Source: an uncultured Collinsella sp. (GTDB taxonomy: Bacteria; Actinomycetota; Coriobacteriia; Coriobacteriales; Coriobacteriaceae). From it: 46,356 nt of DNA. Positions 15,094 through 22,817 of the stretch are shown here, one piece after another. The stretch covers positions 1-46,356 of the forward strand of contig CABQZS010000262.1 in the NCBI GenBank assembly GCA_902468695.1, read 5' to 3'. Numbering within the stretch: the stretch's first letter is position 1; every line of letters starts with the position of its first letter. Position numbers and translations under genes: made by a program. The notes beneath the pieces are model-generated. The model ran no database searches and had not been told where the DNA came from. It worked only from the letters and a program-made list of their open reading frames with translations.

Positions 15094-16455
15094 TTACAGA
15101 CCGGCGATATGATCGGCGGGCGTCGCGACAACCTGTCCGGCGCTCTTGGTGGGACGCTTCTTCTTGGTCTCGGCCGTGCCCAAAAGCCTCGCCTCAAGAC
15201 CGCTCACCAAGCGCGCAAGCGGCAGGGTAATGACCAGATAGAACAGAGCGGCAACCACATACGGCGTGATGGAGCCCGTCGTGGCCACGATGGTGCGGGC
15301 GTTCATGACGATCTCGACGACACCCACGGCGGCAAGCAGCGACGTGTCCTTGTAGAGCAGGATGAACTCGCTGGTCAGCGTAGGCAGGACATTGCGGAAC
15401 GTCTGCGGAATCATGACATAGAGCAGCGTCTGGAAGGCATTCATGCCCAGCGAGCGAGCAGCCTCGTTTTGACCCTTGGGGATCGACTGAATACCGGCAC
15501 GGAAGATCTCGCACAGGTACGCAGACGAGTTCATGGCCATGACGATAACACCCAGCACATAGTCGTCCACTTTGACACCGGCCAGCGGCAAGCCAAAGAA
15601 CGCAATGTAGATCTGCAAGAACGCCGGCGTGCCGCGGATGATATTCACATAGATGCCGGCAAGGCAGCGAAGGATGCGCGACTTGGAAATGCGCATGAGC
15701 GACAGCGCAAAGCCAAAGGGAATGGCCAACGGAAATGCCACGAGCACGATCGAGAGCGACATAAGGAAGCCCTTGAAGACGATCGGCAGGCTCTGGACCA
15801 AAATGACCGGGTTCAGGAACAGGCGCAGGAACATATTGGAGTTCCACGCCTCGACCCACGGCTGCTCTTTAAGGTCAGCCAGGAAGTTATCGAAGGCCGT
15901 CACTCCCTTGATCTCCACCGACGGAATCTTGGAGATCTTCTTGGTCGACCCGTCGGCGAGCGTATAGGTGCCGCTAAAGGCCTCATCGCCGCCCTCGACG
16001 GGGAAGGTCACGCCGTAAACCTCGACACGGAAAAAGCCGCCGGCAGGCGCCGTCTCGCCAAAGTCAATCTTGAGCGTCTGGCCGTCAGCCTTGCACGTGG
16101 GCTTCATGGGCGTACGATCCATGAGGTCCTCGCCCGAGAGCATCGTCAATCGCGTGTCATCGGTACCAAACGTCGTGCCGTCGACAAACGTCAAAGAAAG
16201 ACCGCTCAGTTCCTCGTCGGCATCGGCCTGAACTTCCCAGGTAATGCGCGTCTCGGTGCCGCCGACCACATCGCTGCCCGAACCGGTGTTGGGTCGGGCG
16301 GTAATCTTTGCGGTCTCAAGCGCCTGAGCGGTCGTGGGCGCATATGCCCCCGCGCACACCAGCGCGAGCGCCACGGCCATGACGCAGGCTAGCTTTTGGA
16401 GCAAGGCGGACAGTGGAAAACGCTGCTCCGCGGCCCCTTTGTTCAGTCGAGACAA
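15094..16455 (-). CDS. Amino-acid ABC permease with signal peptide and extracytoplasmic N-terminal domain
   Basis: 453 residues from TTG at 16455, chosen because TAGGAG stands 7 bases upstream and the resulting N-terminus is a good signal peptide (LLQKLACVMAVALALVCAGAYAPTTAQA). Residues about 45-190 are a non-membrane, beta-rich domain (TETRITWEVQADADEEL, FFRVEVYGVTFPVEGG) that must lie outside the membrane. From about 225 a standard HisM/GlnP-type permease follows with about five helices and the EAA loop EAARSLGMNAFQTLLYVMIPQ that docks the ATPase. Ordinary permeases of this class have 220-240 residues. The extra domain is not the solute-binding protein, which is encoded separately upstream. 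It may contact the lipoprotein or the cell wall. The exact substrate is unknown. Confidence 0.88.
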   Translation of the reverse strand: MSRLNKGAAEQRFPLSALLQKLACVMAVALALVCAGAYAPTTAQALETAKITARPNTGSGSDVVGGTETRITWEVQADADEELSGLSLTFVDGTTFGTDDTRLTMLSGEDLMDRTPMKPTCKADGQTLKIDFGETAPAGGFFRVEVYGVTFPVEGGDEAFSGTYTLADGSTKKISKIPSVEIKGVTAFDNFLADLKEQPWVEAWNSNMFLRLFLNPVILVQSLPIVFKGFLMSLSIVLVAFPLAIPFGFALSLMRISKSRILRCLAGIYVNIIRGTPAFLQIYIAFFGLPLAGVKVDDYVLGVIVMAMNSSAYLCEIFRAGIQSIPKGQNEAARSLGMNAFQTLLYVMIPQTFRNVLPTLTSEFILLYKDTSLLAAVGVVEIVMNARTIVATTGSITPYVVAALFYLVITLPLARLVSGLEARLLGTAETKKKRPTKSAGQVVATPADHIAGL

Positions 16456-16523
16456 GGTGGCTCCTATCGTAGAAGTTGCCGGCAAAACGAGACGGAAACG
16501 CTCTCCGTCAAGAGAAGCGCAAA

Positions 16524-16551
16524 GGCCCTTTCCGCCAAAACGGAAAGGGCC
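16524..16551 (-). terminator. Intercistronic hairpin between binding-protein and permease genes
   Basis: A perfect 11-bp stem (ggccctttccg / cggaaagggcc) with a short TTTGC tail lies 23 bases after the binding-protein stop. It would stop part of the transcripts and leave the binding protein in excess, as is common in such operons. Confidence 0.7.
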
Positions 16552-16573
16552 CGCGCGCAATCAAGTAGTTATT

Positions 16574-17434
16574 TTACTTGATATTGTACTTAGCCATGAG
16601 GGCGTCAACGGTACCGTCATCGGTCAGGTCCTTGATGGCCTGGTTGACGTCGTCCTTGAGCTTGGTGTTGCCCTGGTTGATGGCGATGGCGTACTCCTCG
16701 CCGGTGCTGATCTGCTTGATGGTCTGGCAGGTGTTGAACTGTTCGGCGGTCAGCTGGCTGGCGACGGAGCGGTTGGTCACCACGGCGTCACCCTTATCGG
16801 ACTGCAGGGCGCTGAAGCACTCGGTGGCGTCCTTGTAGGGGACGATCTTGGCCTTGGGGAAGTTCTCCTGGGCAAAGGCCTCGGCGGTCGAGCCAGACTG
16901 GACAATGATGGTAGCGTCGGCGTTGTTGAGCTTCTCGCTGTAGTTATCGGCAGTGATGTCGGTGTTATCGACCTTGGTCACGATAGCCTGATCGTCCATG
17001 TAGTAGGAATCGGAGAAAGTGACTTCCTTCTCACGCTCGGGCGTGTCGGTGATAGCCGCGATGGAAACGTCATACTTGGCGCCCGAAGCAACACCCGGAA
17101 CCAGCGTGTCGAAGTCGTTGTTGACGTACTCGACATCCAGACCCAGCTTGTCACCGATAGCCTTGATGAGCTCAAGGTCAAAGCCCTGGTAGTCGCCGTT
17201 GTCATCCTTATACTCAAACGGCGCGTACTCGGCAGAGGTGCCGACGGTCAGCGTGCCGTCCTTGACGAGCGCGTACTCCTTGGAGCCGTCGACCTTCTCG
17301 ACCTTAGCGTCGTCAGAGCTGCTGGAACCGGCATCAGAACCAGAGGTGGCGTTGGACGAACCGCAGCCCGTCAGAGCAAGGGCGAGCGCCATAGCACCCG
17401 TGGCGGCAAATGCGCCAAGCTTCTTCAGCTTCAT
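16574..17434 (-). CDS. Amino-acid ABC transporter substrate-binding lipoprotein
   Basis: 286 residues from ATG at 17434 with GGAAGGAG upstream. KLKKLGAFAATGAMALALALTGC is a lipoprotein signal ending in the LTGC lipobox, so the mature protein is lipid-anchored outside the membrane. A Ser/Gly/Asp-rich linker follows. The rest is a family 3 (His/Glu/Arg-type) binding protein: GTLTVGTSAEYAPFEYKDDNGDYQGFDLELIKAIGDKLG, IAAITDTPEREKEVTFSDSYY, VQSGSTAEAFA and GEEYAIAINQGN. The Asp in GFDLEL and Arg of TPERE are positioned to hold the amino-acid amino and carboxyl groups. It heads the transporter operon and has its own promoter. Confidence 0.95.
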   Translation of the reverse strand: MKLKKLGAFAATGAMALALALTGCGSSNATSGSDAGSSSSDDAKVEKVDGSKEYALVKDGTLTVGTSAEYAPFEYKDDNGDYQGFDLELIKAIGDKLGLDVEYVNNDFDTLVPGVASGAKYDVSIAAITDTPEREKEVTFSDSYYMDDQAIVTKVDNTDITADNYSEKLNNADATIIVQSGSTAEAFAQENFPKAKIVPYKDATECFSALQSDKGDAVVTNRSVASQLTAEQFNTCQTIKQISTGEEYAIAINQGNTKLKDDVNQAIKDLTDDGTVDALMAKYNIK

Positions 17435-17491
17435 AATCAGTCTCCTTCCAATGACCCCACGTGATTCAGGGGCCTGCAAAAACTGATGGCT

Positions 17492-17520
17492 ATTATGCAC
17501 CCGCTTGGAAGAATCTGCAA
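17492..17520 (-). promoter_or_regulatory. Promoter of the amino-acid ABC operon
   Basis: On the minus strand TTGCAG and CATAAT are separated by 17 bases, about 58 bases upstream of the lipoprotein start. Confidence 0.6.
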
Positions 17521-17581
17521 TCAGAAAACCGATTGAAACAAACCCATAACGTGAATGGAGCACTCCACTTTATGACAGTCA

Positions 17582-18448
17582 TTACTGCTGCAATGACCTT
17601 AACAGTTTGATTTCAGCCGCATAACCTGCAAGTTCGTTCGGTGTCTCCAAAATGAATGGCAATGAGCGCAAGCGGCCATTCGATACAATATTCTGCATAA
17701 CCTGCATACCACCGCCAAACTCTTCACTACCCAGGTAGCCCTTGCCGATGCACTCGTGGCGGTCCTTATGGGCGCCGCAGGGATTCTTGGAGTCATTGAT
17801 GTGCACGGCGCGCAGGCGCTCGATACCCACCACACGATCGAACTCGTCAAGCACGCCGTCAAGATCGCGTACGATGTCATAGCCGGCATCATTCACATGG
17901 CAGGTGTCTAGGCAAACGCCCAATTTGGCCGACAGCTCGGGGCGCCTGTCGGCAACGCCCTCGATGATGAGCGCCAGCTCCTCAAAGCTGCGGCCCACCT
18001 CGGTGCCCTTGCCGGCCATGGTCTCGAGCAGCACCGTCGTCTGCTGGCCCTCAAACATCACCTGGCACAGGGTGTCGACGATCATCTGAATGCCGGCGTC
18101 GGAGCCCTGTCCCACATGCGCACCGGGATGGAAGTTGTAGTAGTTGCCGGGCAGCGCTTCCATGCGCCGCAGGTCCTCTGCCATGGCCTCCAGCGCAAAC
18201 TCGCGCGCCCGCTCTTTGGCCGAGCAGGGGTTATAGGTATACGGGGCATGAGCCACGAGCGGGCCAAAGTCGTTTTGCTCCATAAGCTCGCGCAGGACCG
18301 CCACGTCATCCATGTCAAGGTCTTTCGCCTTGCCGCCGCGCGGGTTGCGCGTAAAGAATGCAAAGGTATTGGCGCCAATAGACAGCGCCGTCTCCCCCAT
18401 TGCCCGATAGCCCTTCGTCGTGGATAGGTGACACCCGATCGTCAGCAT
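17582..18448 (-). CDS. nfo: Endonuclease IV (AP endonuclease)
   Basis: 288 residues, typical of the family. The enzyme cuts DNA 5' to abasic sites in base-excision repair, using a trinuclear zinc site in a TIM barrel. Likely ligands are visible: His in LVAHAPYTYN, His in YNFHPGAHVG, Glu in LLETMAGKGTEVG, Asp and His in CLDTCHVNDAGYD, His in AVHINDSKNPCGAHKDRHECIGKG, and Glu in FILETPNE. The start ATG follows GAGGGGGAG. The gene stands alone between the transporter operon and a Gfo/Idh gene, and a family B hairpin element lies immediately upstream of its ribosome site. Confidence 0.95.
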   Translation of the reverse strand: MLTIGCHLSTTKGYRAMGETALSIGANTFAFFTRNPRGGKAKDLDMDDVAVLRELMEQNDFGPLVAHAPYTYNPCSAKERAREFALEAMAEDLRRMEALPGNYYNFHPGAHVGQGSDAGIQMIVDTLCQVMFEGQQTTVLLETMAGKGTEVGRSFEELALIIEGVADRRPELSAKLGVCLDTCHVNDAGYDIVRDLDGVLDEFDRVVGIERLRAVHINDSKNPCGAHKDRHECIGKGYLGSEEFGGGMQVMQNIVSNGRLRSLPFILETPNELAGYAAEIKLLRSLQQ

Positions 18449-18467
18449 CCCCAGCTCCCCCTCATCA

Positions 18468-18544
18468 GTTGCGGTGAAATAGTTCCTGTTTGGCCCCTAT
18501 TCTGCCGCAAACAGGAACTATTCCACCGCAACTTATAAAAGGGG
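18468..18544. repeat. Family B hairpin element, copy 1
   Basis: Two 25-nt arms (18468-18492 and 18508-18532) pair at 24 of 25 positions around a 15-nt loop (gcccctattctgccg), followed by ttataaaagggg. A nearly identical copy in the same orientation lies at 19655-19731. Copy 1 ends close upstream of the nfo ribosome site. Confidence 0.85.
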
Positions 18545-18620
18545 CATCAGAGATGCGGGCCGTCAAGCACTACGGCTACGGGCGCCAGCGTCATAATCCC
18601 CCATGCGTCAGCGCCAAGTC

Positions 18621-19640
18621 CTAGAGGGCTAGACGGATTGCATCGATAATACGCGCGCAGCGCTGTGTGGCGGCAAGGGGCATGACGGGACTCTCGAGTT
18701 TCCCCGCCCGGATGAGCTGGGTCGCATGCTGGATTTCGCCATAGAAATCATCGACCTCAAACGGGGCATTTATTTCGAGCATTCGTCCGTCGGAGTACTT
18801 CACATGGGCGAGCTCGGGGCGATGGAGGCGTTCGATTTCCAACGAGCCCAGCTCGCAGACAATCGTTAAGCGGCTTTCATATGCTGCTTTGCCGTCACAC
18901 ACCATATGAATGGGTATACCGCCGACGCTCATATGGACCTCGTCGGCCCAATCGACGCGGCCGCCCGATACGTCACGCCAGCGAACTTCACGAGACGAAA
19001 CATCGCACGCACCCGCAAGCAAATCCTCAAACCACCCGACCGCATAGCAGCCCATGTCATATAGACAGCCACCCTGCAACGGGTCGAGCAGATAACTCGA
19101 AGGGGGCTCACCATAATCGAGTTTTTGCACGCTTTCAATCGAGACGATACGGCCGAGCTCGCCCGACGCAAGCAAGTCCTTCACGCGAGTGCGCATCGGG
19201 CAAAACCGATTTTTCATCGCCTCCATAAACGGCACACCGCACTCACGGGAAACGGAGGCGATCGCATGGGCCTCTTCTTCATTCAAAACGGCCGGCTTTT
19301 CGCACAGCACGGCCTTTCCCGCGCGCAGTGCCCGACAGACCCAATGCGCATGCATGCCATGTGGAAGAGCCAAGTAAATTGCGTCGACATCGGGGTCGGC
19401 AATCAGCGCATCATAAGCCGCATCGCCGCTATCGTCAGCGGTGGCATAACTGTGCGCGGCATCAATCGAAAACGCCCTGCAAAACTCCTCAACATGCGAA
19501 GGAGTACGACCGGCGGCAGCCACAAGCCGTGCCCCGTCTACCTCCTTGAGCGACGATGCAAATCGATGCGAAATGCGCCCAGCGCCCAAAACGCCCCAAC
19601 GAACCCCACGTAAATCATCACATGAATCCCGATGGCCCAC
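18621..19640 (-). CDS. Gfo/Idh/MocA-family oxidoreductase
   Basis: 339 residues from GTG at 19640, supported by AAGGGGG upstream; the longer reading would run into the repeat element. The N-terminal Rossmann fold opens with WGVLGAGRISHRFA and includes AIYLALPHGMHAHWVCRALRAGKAVLCEKP, where EKP is the family's nucleotide-contact motif with the catalytic-region lysine. The C-terminal alpha/beta domain includes LDPLQGGCLYDMGCYAVGW, corresponding to the substrate-side G-x-L-x-D-x-G-x-Y motif. Members oxidise or reduce sugars, inositols or related polyols with NAD(P). The substrate is not evident and no sugar operon surrounds it. Family B hairpins flank the gene on both sides. Confidence 0.9.
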   Translation of the reverse strand: MGHRDSCDDLRGVRWGVLGAGRISHRFASSLKEVDGARLVAAAGRTPSHVEEFCRAFSIDAAHSYATADDSGDAAYDALIADPDVDAIYLALPHGMHAHWVCRALRAGKAVLCEKPAVLNEEEAHAIASVSRECGVPFMEAMKNRFCPMRTRVKDLLASGELGRIVSIESVQKLDYGEPPSSYLLDPLQGGCLYDMGCYAVGWFEDLLAGACDVSSREVRWRDVSGGRVDWADEVHMSVGGIPIHMVCDGKAAYESRLTIVCELGSLEIERLHRPELAHVKYSDGRMLEINAPFEVDDFYGEIQHATQLIRAGKLESPVMPLAATQRCARIIDAIRLAL

Positions 19641-19654
19641 GACAGCCCCCTTCA

Positions 19655-19731
19655 GTTGCAGTGGAATAGTTCCTGCTTGGCCCCTATTCTGCCGCAAACA
19701 GGAACTATTCCACCGCAAGTTATAAAAGGGT
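19655..19731. repeat. Family B hairpin element, copy 2
   Basis: Arms at 19655-19679 and 19695-19719 with the same 15-nt loop as copy 1 and the same ttataaaaggg tail. It fills the gap between the aldo/keto reductase stop and the Gfo/Idh ribosome site. Confidence 0.85.
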
Positions 19732-20921
19732 CATGAGGAGCGCGTTTTGCCGAAGGCCTTAAGCACCGTCGTCACGGGGCCAGGCTGGAAACGTCGGCGC
19801 ACATCGTCGAGACGCTCGGGAATATCGATGTGCTGCGGACAGTGCCGCGCGCATTTGCCGCACTTGACGCAATTGCTCACCAACTTGGGCTCGCCCGTGC
19901 GCACCGCGCTCGCCGTAAAGTACTGCGATAGACCCGTAAACCAGCTGTGCGCATAGCTCGCGTTGTAGGCGGCAAAACACCCAGGGATATTGATGCCTTT
20001 AGGACACGGCATGCAGTAGCCGCATCCCGTGCAGGGCACACGGTTCGATTTTTCAAACTCCCTCAGCACGCGTGCGATGGCATCGAGCTGAGTAACTGTC
20101 ATCGAATCCGGCAGGGCCCGATCGGCCAACGCCGCGTTCTCATCCACCTGCGCGGTATCGGTCATACCAGAAAGCAACATGGTCACCTGGGGATGATTCC
20201 ACACCCACGAAAGACCCCAGGCGGCAGGAGTGCGCAAATGCGGGTCACGGGCACTATCGAGCACAGCGCGGGCCCGTGGCGGCAGCTTGCCCGCTAAACG
20301 CCCGCCCAGCAGCGGCTCCATCACAAACACCGCGAGCCCGCGCTCCGCAGCCGCCATGAGTCCTGCCGTTCCCGCTTGGTAACGCTCGCCGGCATAGTTG
20401 TACTGTATCTGGCAAAAATCCCAGTCATATGCGTCAAGCATCGTCAGGAAATCCACCGCGCTGCCGTGGTACGAAAAACCAATCTGGCGAATGCGCCCCG
20501 CCGCCTTTTGGCGCGCAATCCAGTCCTCGATGCCCAACGCCACCACACGTTCCCACTGGGCGGGCGAGGTAATGTTGTGCATGAGGTAATAGTCGATATG
20601 GTCGGTCCGCAGGCGGCGCAATTGCTCGTCGAAGAACCGGTCGAAATCCTCCGCACACTTGCACGAAGCATGCGGCAACTTGGTCGCCAGCAACACCCGG
20701 TCACGCAGCCCCAATCGCTCAAGCGATGCGCCCACGCACGCCTCGTTACCGGGATAGAGATACGCGGTGTCCAGATAATTAATCCCCTGCTCCACCGCAC
20801 GGGAAATGATGGCATCGGCTATCTTCGCATCGGGGTGTCCCGGCGCACCGGGAAACCTCATACAGCCCAGGCCCAGAGCAGATATTCGGTTACCACTTTT
20901 GGGGTCAACGCGGTATTGCAC
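19731..20921 (-). CDS. Aldo/keto reductase with C-terminal double [4Fe-4S] ferredoxin-type domain
   Basis: 396 residues from GTG at 20921; AAGGGAGG is correctly spaced for this start, while an ATG six codons earlier overlaps it. The AKR barrel shows YLDTAYLYPGNE (catalytic Asp and Tyr), LATKLP (Lys) and YLMHNI (His). The C-terminal 110 residues carry CTGCGYCMPCPKGINIP and CVKCGKCARHCPQHIDIP, two four-cysteine motifs that bind [4Fe-4S] clusters. This fused form is widespread in anaerobes and probably couples carbonyl reduction to ferredoxin- or flavodoxin-level electrons. The barrel plus cluster architecture and length are standard for the subfamily. It stands alone and is divergent from a short cyclase remnant. 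Confidence 0.92.
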   Translation of the reverse strand: MQYRVDPKSGNRISALGLGCMRFPGAPGHPDAKIADAIISRAVEQGINYLDTAYLYPGNEACVGASLERLGLRDRVLLATKLPHASCKCAEDFDRFFDEQLRRLRTDHIDYYLMHNITSPAQWERVVALGIEDWIARQKAAGRIRQIGFSYHGSAVDFLTMLDAYDWDFCQIQYNYAGERYQAGTAGLMAAAERGLAVFVMEPLLGGRLAGKLPPRARAVLDSARDPHLRTPAAWGLSWVWNHPQVTMLLSGMTDTAQVDENAALADRALPDSMTVTQLDAIARVLREFEKSNRVPCTGCGYCMPCPKGINIPGCFAAYNASYAHSWFTGLSQYFTASAVRTGEPKLVSNCVKCGKCARHCPQHIDIPERLDDVRRRFQPGPVTTVLKAFGKTRSS

Positions 20922-21083
20922 GGACCCTCCCTTCGCCATCAGCGCTCGGCAAGGCGAAACACAATGGTCACGCAGCCGAAACATCGTGGAATCGCAATTG
21001 AGAACGTATCGTAACGCAGCAGAAATCGAGCCGTCACGGCACCGCTTTAACATCAGCAAAAAGCCCGATGAAAGGAGCCGGGC

Positions 21084-21278
21084 ATGACCACGCGCGAGGA
21101 CGCCTACCCCTACCCCGGCGAGCAATACATCCTCTCGGTCGACCGCTATCAGATCGAGGTCATGGACCATCTGGACGAGCTTCCCGCCACGGGTGCCGTC
21201 ATCTTCTGCGCCTTCCCCAAGGTCCGCGATGGCGTCGGATACCCCGCCCGCGTCTTTGCGGTCTGCCCTGCAGCGTAG
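21084..21278 (+). pseudogene. Short ORF resembling the C-terminal end of a metal-dependent cyclase / kynurenine formamidase
   Basis: 64 residues with AAAGGAG upstream, so it may be translated. From residue 23 on, QIEVMDHLDELPATGAVIFCAFPKVRDGVGYPARVFAVC follows the C-terminal pattern of the cyclase family (PF04199), where a strand-turn reads N-L-x-x-L-P and the last strand reads G-x-P-x-R. Full members have about 210-260 residues with an HxGTHxDxP zinc motif, which is absent here. The N-terminal 20 residues (MTTREDAYPYPGEQYILSVD) are unfamiliar. Most likely a remnant of a larger gene, or a small protein reusing that fold piece. It is followed by a terminator. Confidence 0.45.
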
Positions 21279-21354
21279 CGTCCAGGCAAACGTTTCTTTT
21301 TTATAACAGCCGCCCCGCGCACCCACCAATCACCCTGGCAGCATACAATCCATC

Positions 21355-21380
21355 AGGCGCCCCTTACGCGGGCGCCTTTT
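21355..21380 (+). terminator. Terminator after the cyclase remnant
   Basis: A perfect 8-bp stem (aggcgccc / gggcgcct) with a 7-nt loop is followed by TTT. It ends only about 20 bases before the next start codon, so the next gene needs read-through or a promoter inside this region. Confidence 0.65.
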
Positions 21381-21399
21381 ACATGGGGAGATGATTCAC

Positions 21400-22314
21400 A
21401 TGCAGATCAACAAGGTCGCCTTTATCGGCAAGGGCGGCGTCGGCCTGCTCTACGGCAGCATGATCGCACGGGCGCTCGGCAACGACGCCGTCGAATACGT
21501 CATGGATGATGCCCGTTTTGAGCGTCATGCGAACGACGCACTCACCGTCAACGGCAAGCCCTGCGATCTCACGTCCGTCCGTGCCAGCGAGGCGACGCCC
21601 GCCGATCTGGTCATCCTGACAGTCAAGACCACCGGTCTCGACCAAGCACTCAAGACTATGGAACGCGTCGTGGGACCCAACACGCTCATCGCCTCGCTGT
21701 GCAACGGCATTACGAGCGAGCAAAAGATTGCCGAGCGCTTTGGCTGGAAGCATACCGTTCTTGGTATTTGCCAGGGCATGGATGCCGTGTTCCTCGACGG
21801 CGCGCTCACCTTTACCAATGCGGGCGAGATTCGCTTTGGCGCGGCAGCAGGCACCGAGCCCGCAACCGTCACCGCCATCGACGGGCTCTACACACGCTGC
21901 GGCATCGCCCATACCGTCGAGAGCGACATTGCGCACCGCATGTGGGCCAAACTCATGCTCAACGATGGCATCAACCAGACGTGCATGGCCTACGGCGGGA
22001 CCTACGGAAGCGCCACGGAGCCGGGCTCCGAGCAGCGTCGCTGCTTTGTTTCCGCCATGCGCGAAACGCTTGCGGTCGCCAACGCCGAGGGCGTTGAGCT
22101 GACCGAGGCAGACCTGACGCAGATGGCGCATCTCATCGAGGGAATCGACCCCGCCGGTATGCCCTCGATGGCGCAAGACCGCATCGCAAGGCGCAAAACC
22201 GAAGTCGAGGAGTTCGCGGGCACCATTTGCCGCCTCGCAGCCAAACACGATATCCAAGTGCCGCAAAACGAGTGGCTCTATCGGCGCATCCGCGATATCG
22301 AGAAAAGCTGGTAG
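21400..22314 (+). CDS. Ketopantoate-reductase-like (ApbA/PanE family) oxidoreductase
   Basis: 304 residues from ATG at 21400, nine bases after GGGGAG; an in-frame ATG at 21391 sits too close to that site. KVAFIGKGGVGLLYGSMIARAL is the NADP-binding loop (usually GxGxxG). The family pattern continues with DLVILTVKTTGLDQAL, SLCNGI and the helical C-terminal domain with HRMWAKLMLNDGINQTCMAY, which carries the catalytic lysine and the conserved Asn. PanE reduces 2-dehydropantoate to pantoate for coenzyme A synthesis. Many ApbA/PanE paralogs act on other 2-oxo acids, so panE is not assigned. No panB or panC is nearby. A terminator hairpin follows. Confidence 0.85.
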   Translation: MQINKVAFIGKGGVGLLYGSMIARALGNDAVEYVMDDARFERHANDALTVNGKPCDLTSVRASEATPADLVILTVKTTGLDQALKTMERVVGPNTLIASLCNGITSEQKIAERFGWKHTVLGICQGMDAVFLDGALTFTNAGEIRFGAAAGTEPATVTAIDGLYTRCGIAHTVESDIAHRMWAKLMLNDGINQTCMAYGGTYGSATEPGSEQRRCFVSAMRETLAVANAEGVELTEADLTQMAHLIEGIDPAGMPSMAQDRIARRKTEVEEFAGTICRLAAKHDIQVPQNEWLYRRIRDIEKSW

Positions 22315-22350
22315 CACCAACGCTCCGCATTCAACAGCCTTAGCAGCAAA

Positions 22351-22383
22351 GCCGCCGCAAGGGAACCTTTCCCCTGCGGCGGC
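22351..22383 (+). terminator. Terminator after the PanE-like gene
   Basis: A GC-rich stem (gccgccgca / tgcggcggc plus inner ggg/ccc pairs) is followed by TTTCATCTTC. Confidence 0.75.
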
Positions 22384-22423
22384 TTTCATCTTCGTCTATG
22401 ACCGGCGGCCAACCTCACAACAG

Positions 22424-22630
22424 TTAGCGTTGCGATTCCGGAACCTCGCCCTCGTCATCGCGGCAAAGCGCCACGCCGGCGCTTCCCAGCAGCGCCGCCG
22501 CGATCAGCACGCCAACCACGATTGGAGCAGCCCCGCATGACCCCTGCATGCCCGCAACGAGCGCGGCCGTAGGACCAAGGCAGCCAAGCACCAATGCGAC
22601 GGCGGCAACGGCGATATCTCGAGCGTTCAC
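22424..22630 (-). CDS. Small two-helix membrane protein
   Basis: 68 residues from GTG at 22630 with GGAGGAAG upstream. Two hydrophobic segments at about 7-28 and 35-56 are joined by a short GMQGSCG turn. The C-terminus is acidic (CRDDEGEVPESQR). I do not recognise a family. The ribosome site, clean frame and membrane-like composition support a real gene. No operon partner is apparent. Confidence 0.6.
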   Translation of the reverse strand: MNARDIAVAAVALVLGCLGPTAALVAGMQGSCGAAPIVVGVLIAAALLGSAGVALCRDDEGEVPESQR

Positions 22631-22748
22631 AAGACCACTTCCTCCAAGAGAAAGACCTTAATTCTCATGAACTAGTATGCCTTGCGCCCATATGCGCGGC
22701 GTACTGCCACGGTAAGCGCTCTGTTAACTCAAGCACGCACAAAAAACG

Positions 22749-22786
22749 GACGCCTTTACGTTGCCCAAAGGCTCGGTAAAGACGCC
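22749..22786 (-). terminator. Terminator after the secreted coiled-coil protein gene
   Basis: An 11-bp stem with two wobbles (gacgcctttac / gtaaagacgcc) is followed on the minus strand by CGTTTTTT. Confidence 0.8.
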
Positions 22787-22817
22787 CACCCGTCATGCCC
22801 TATTGGCTTATGGCAGA

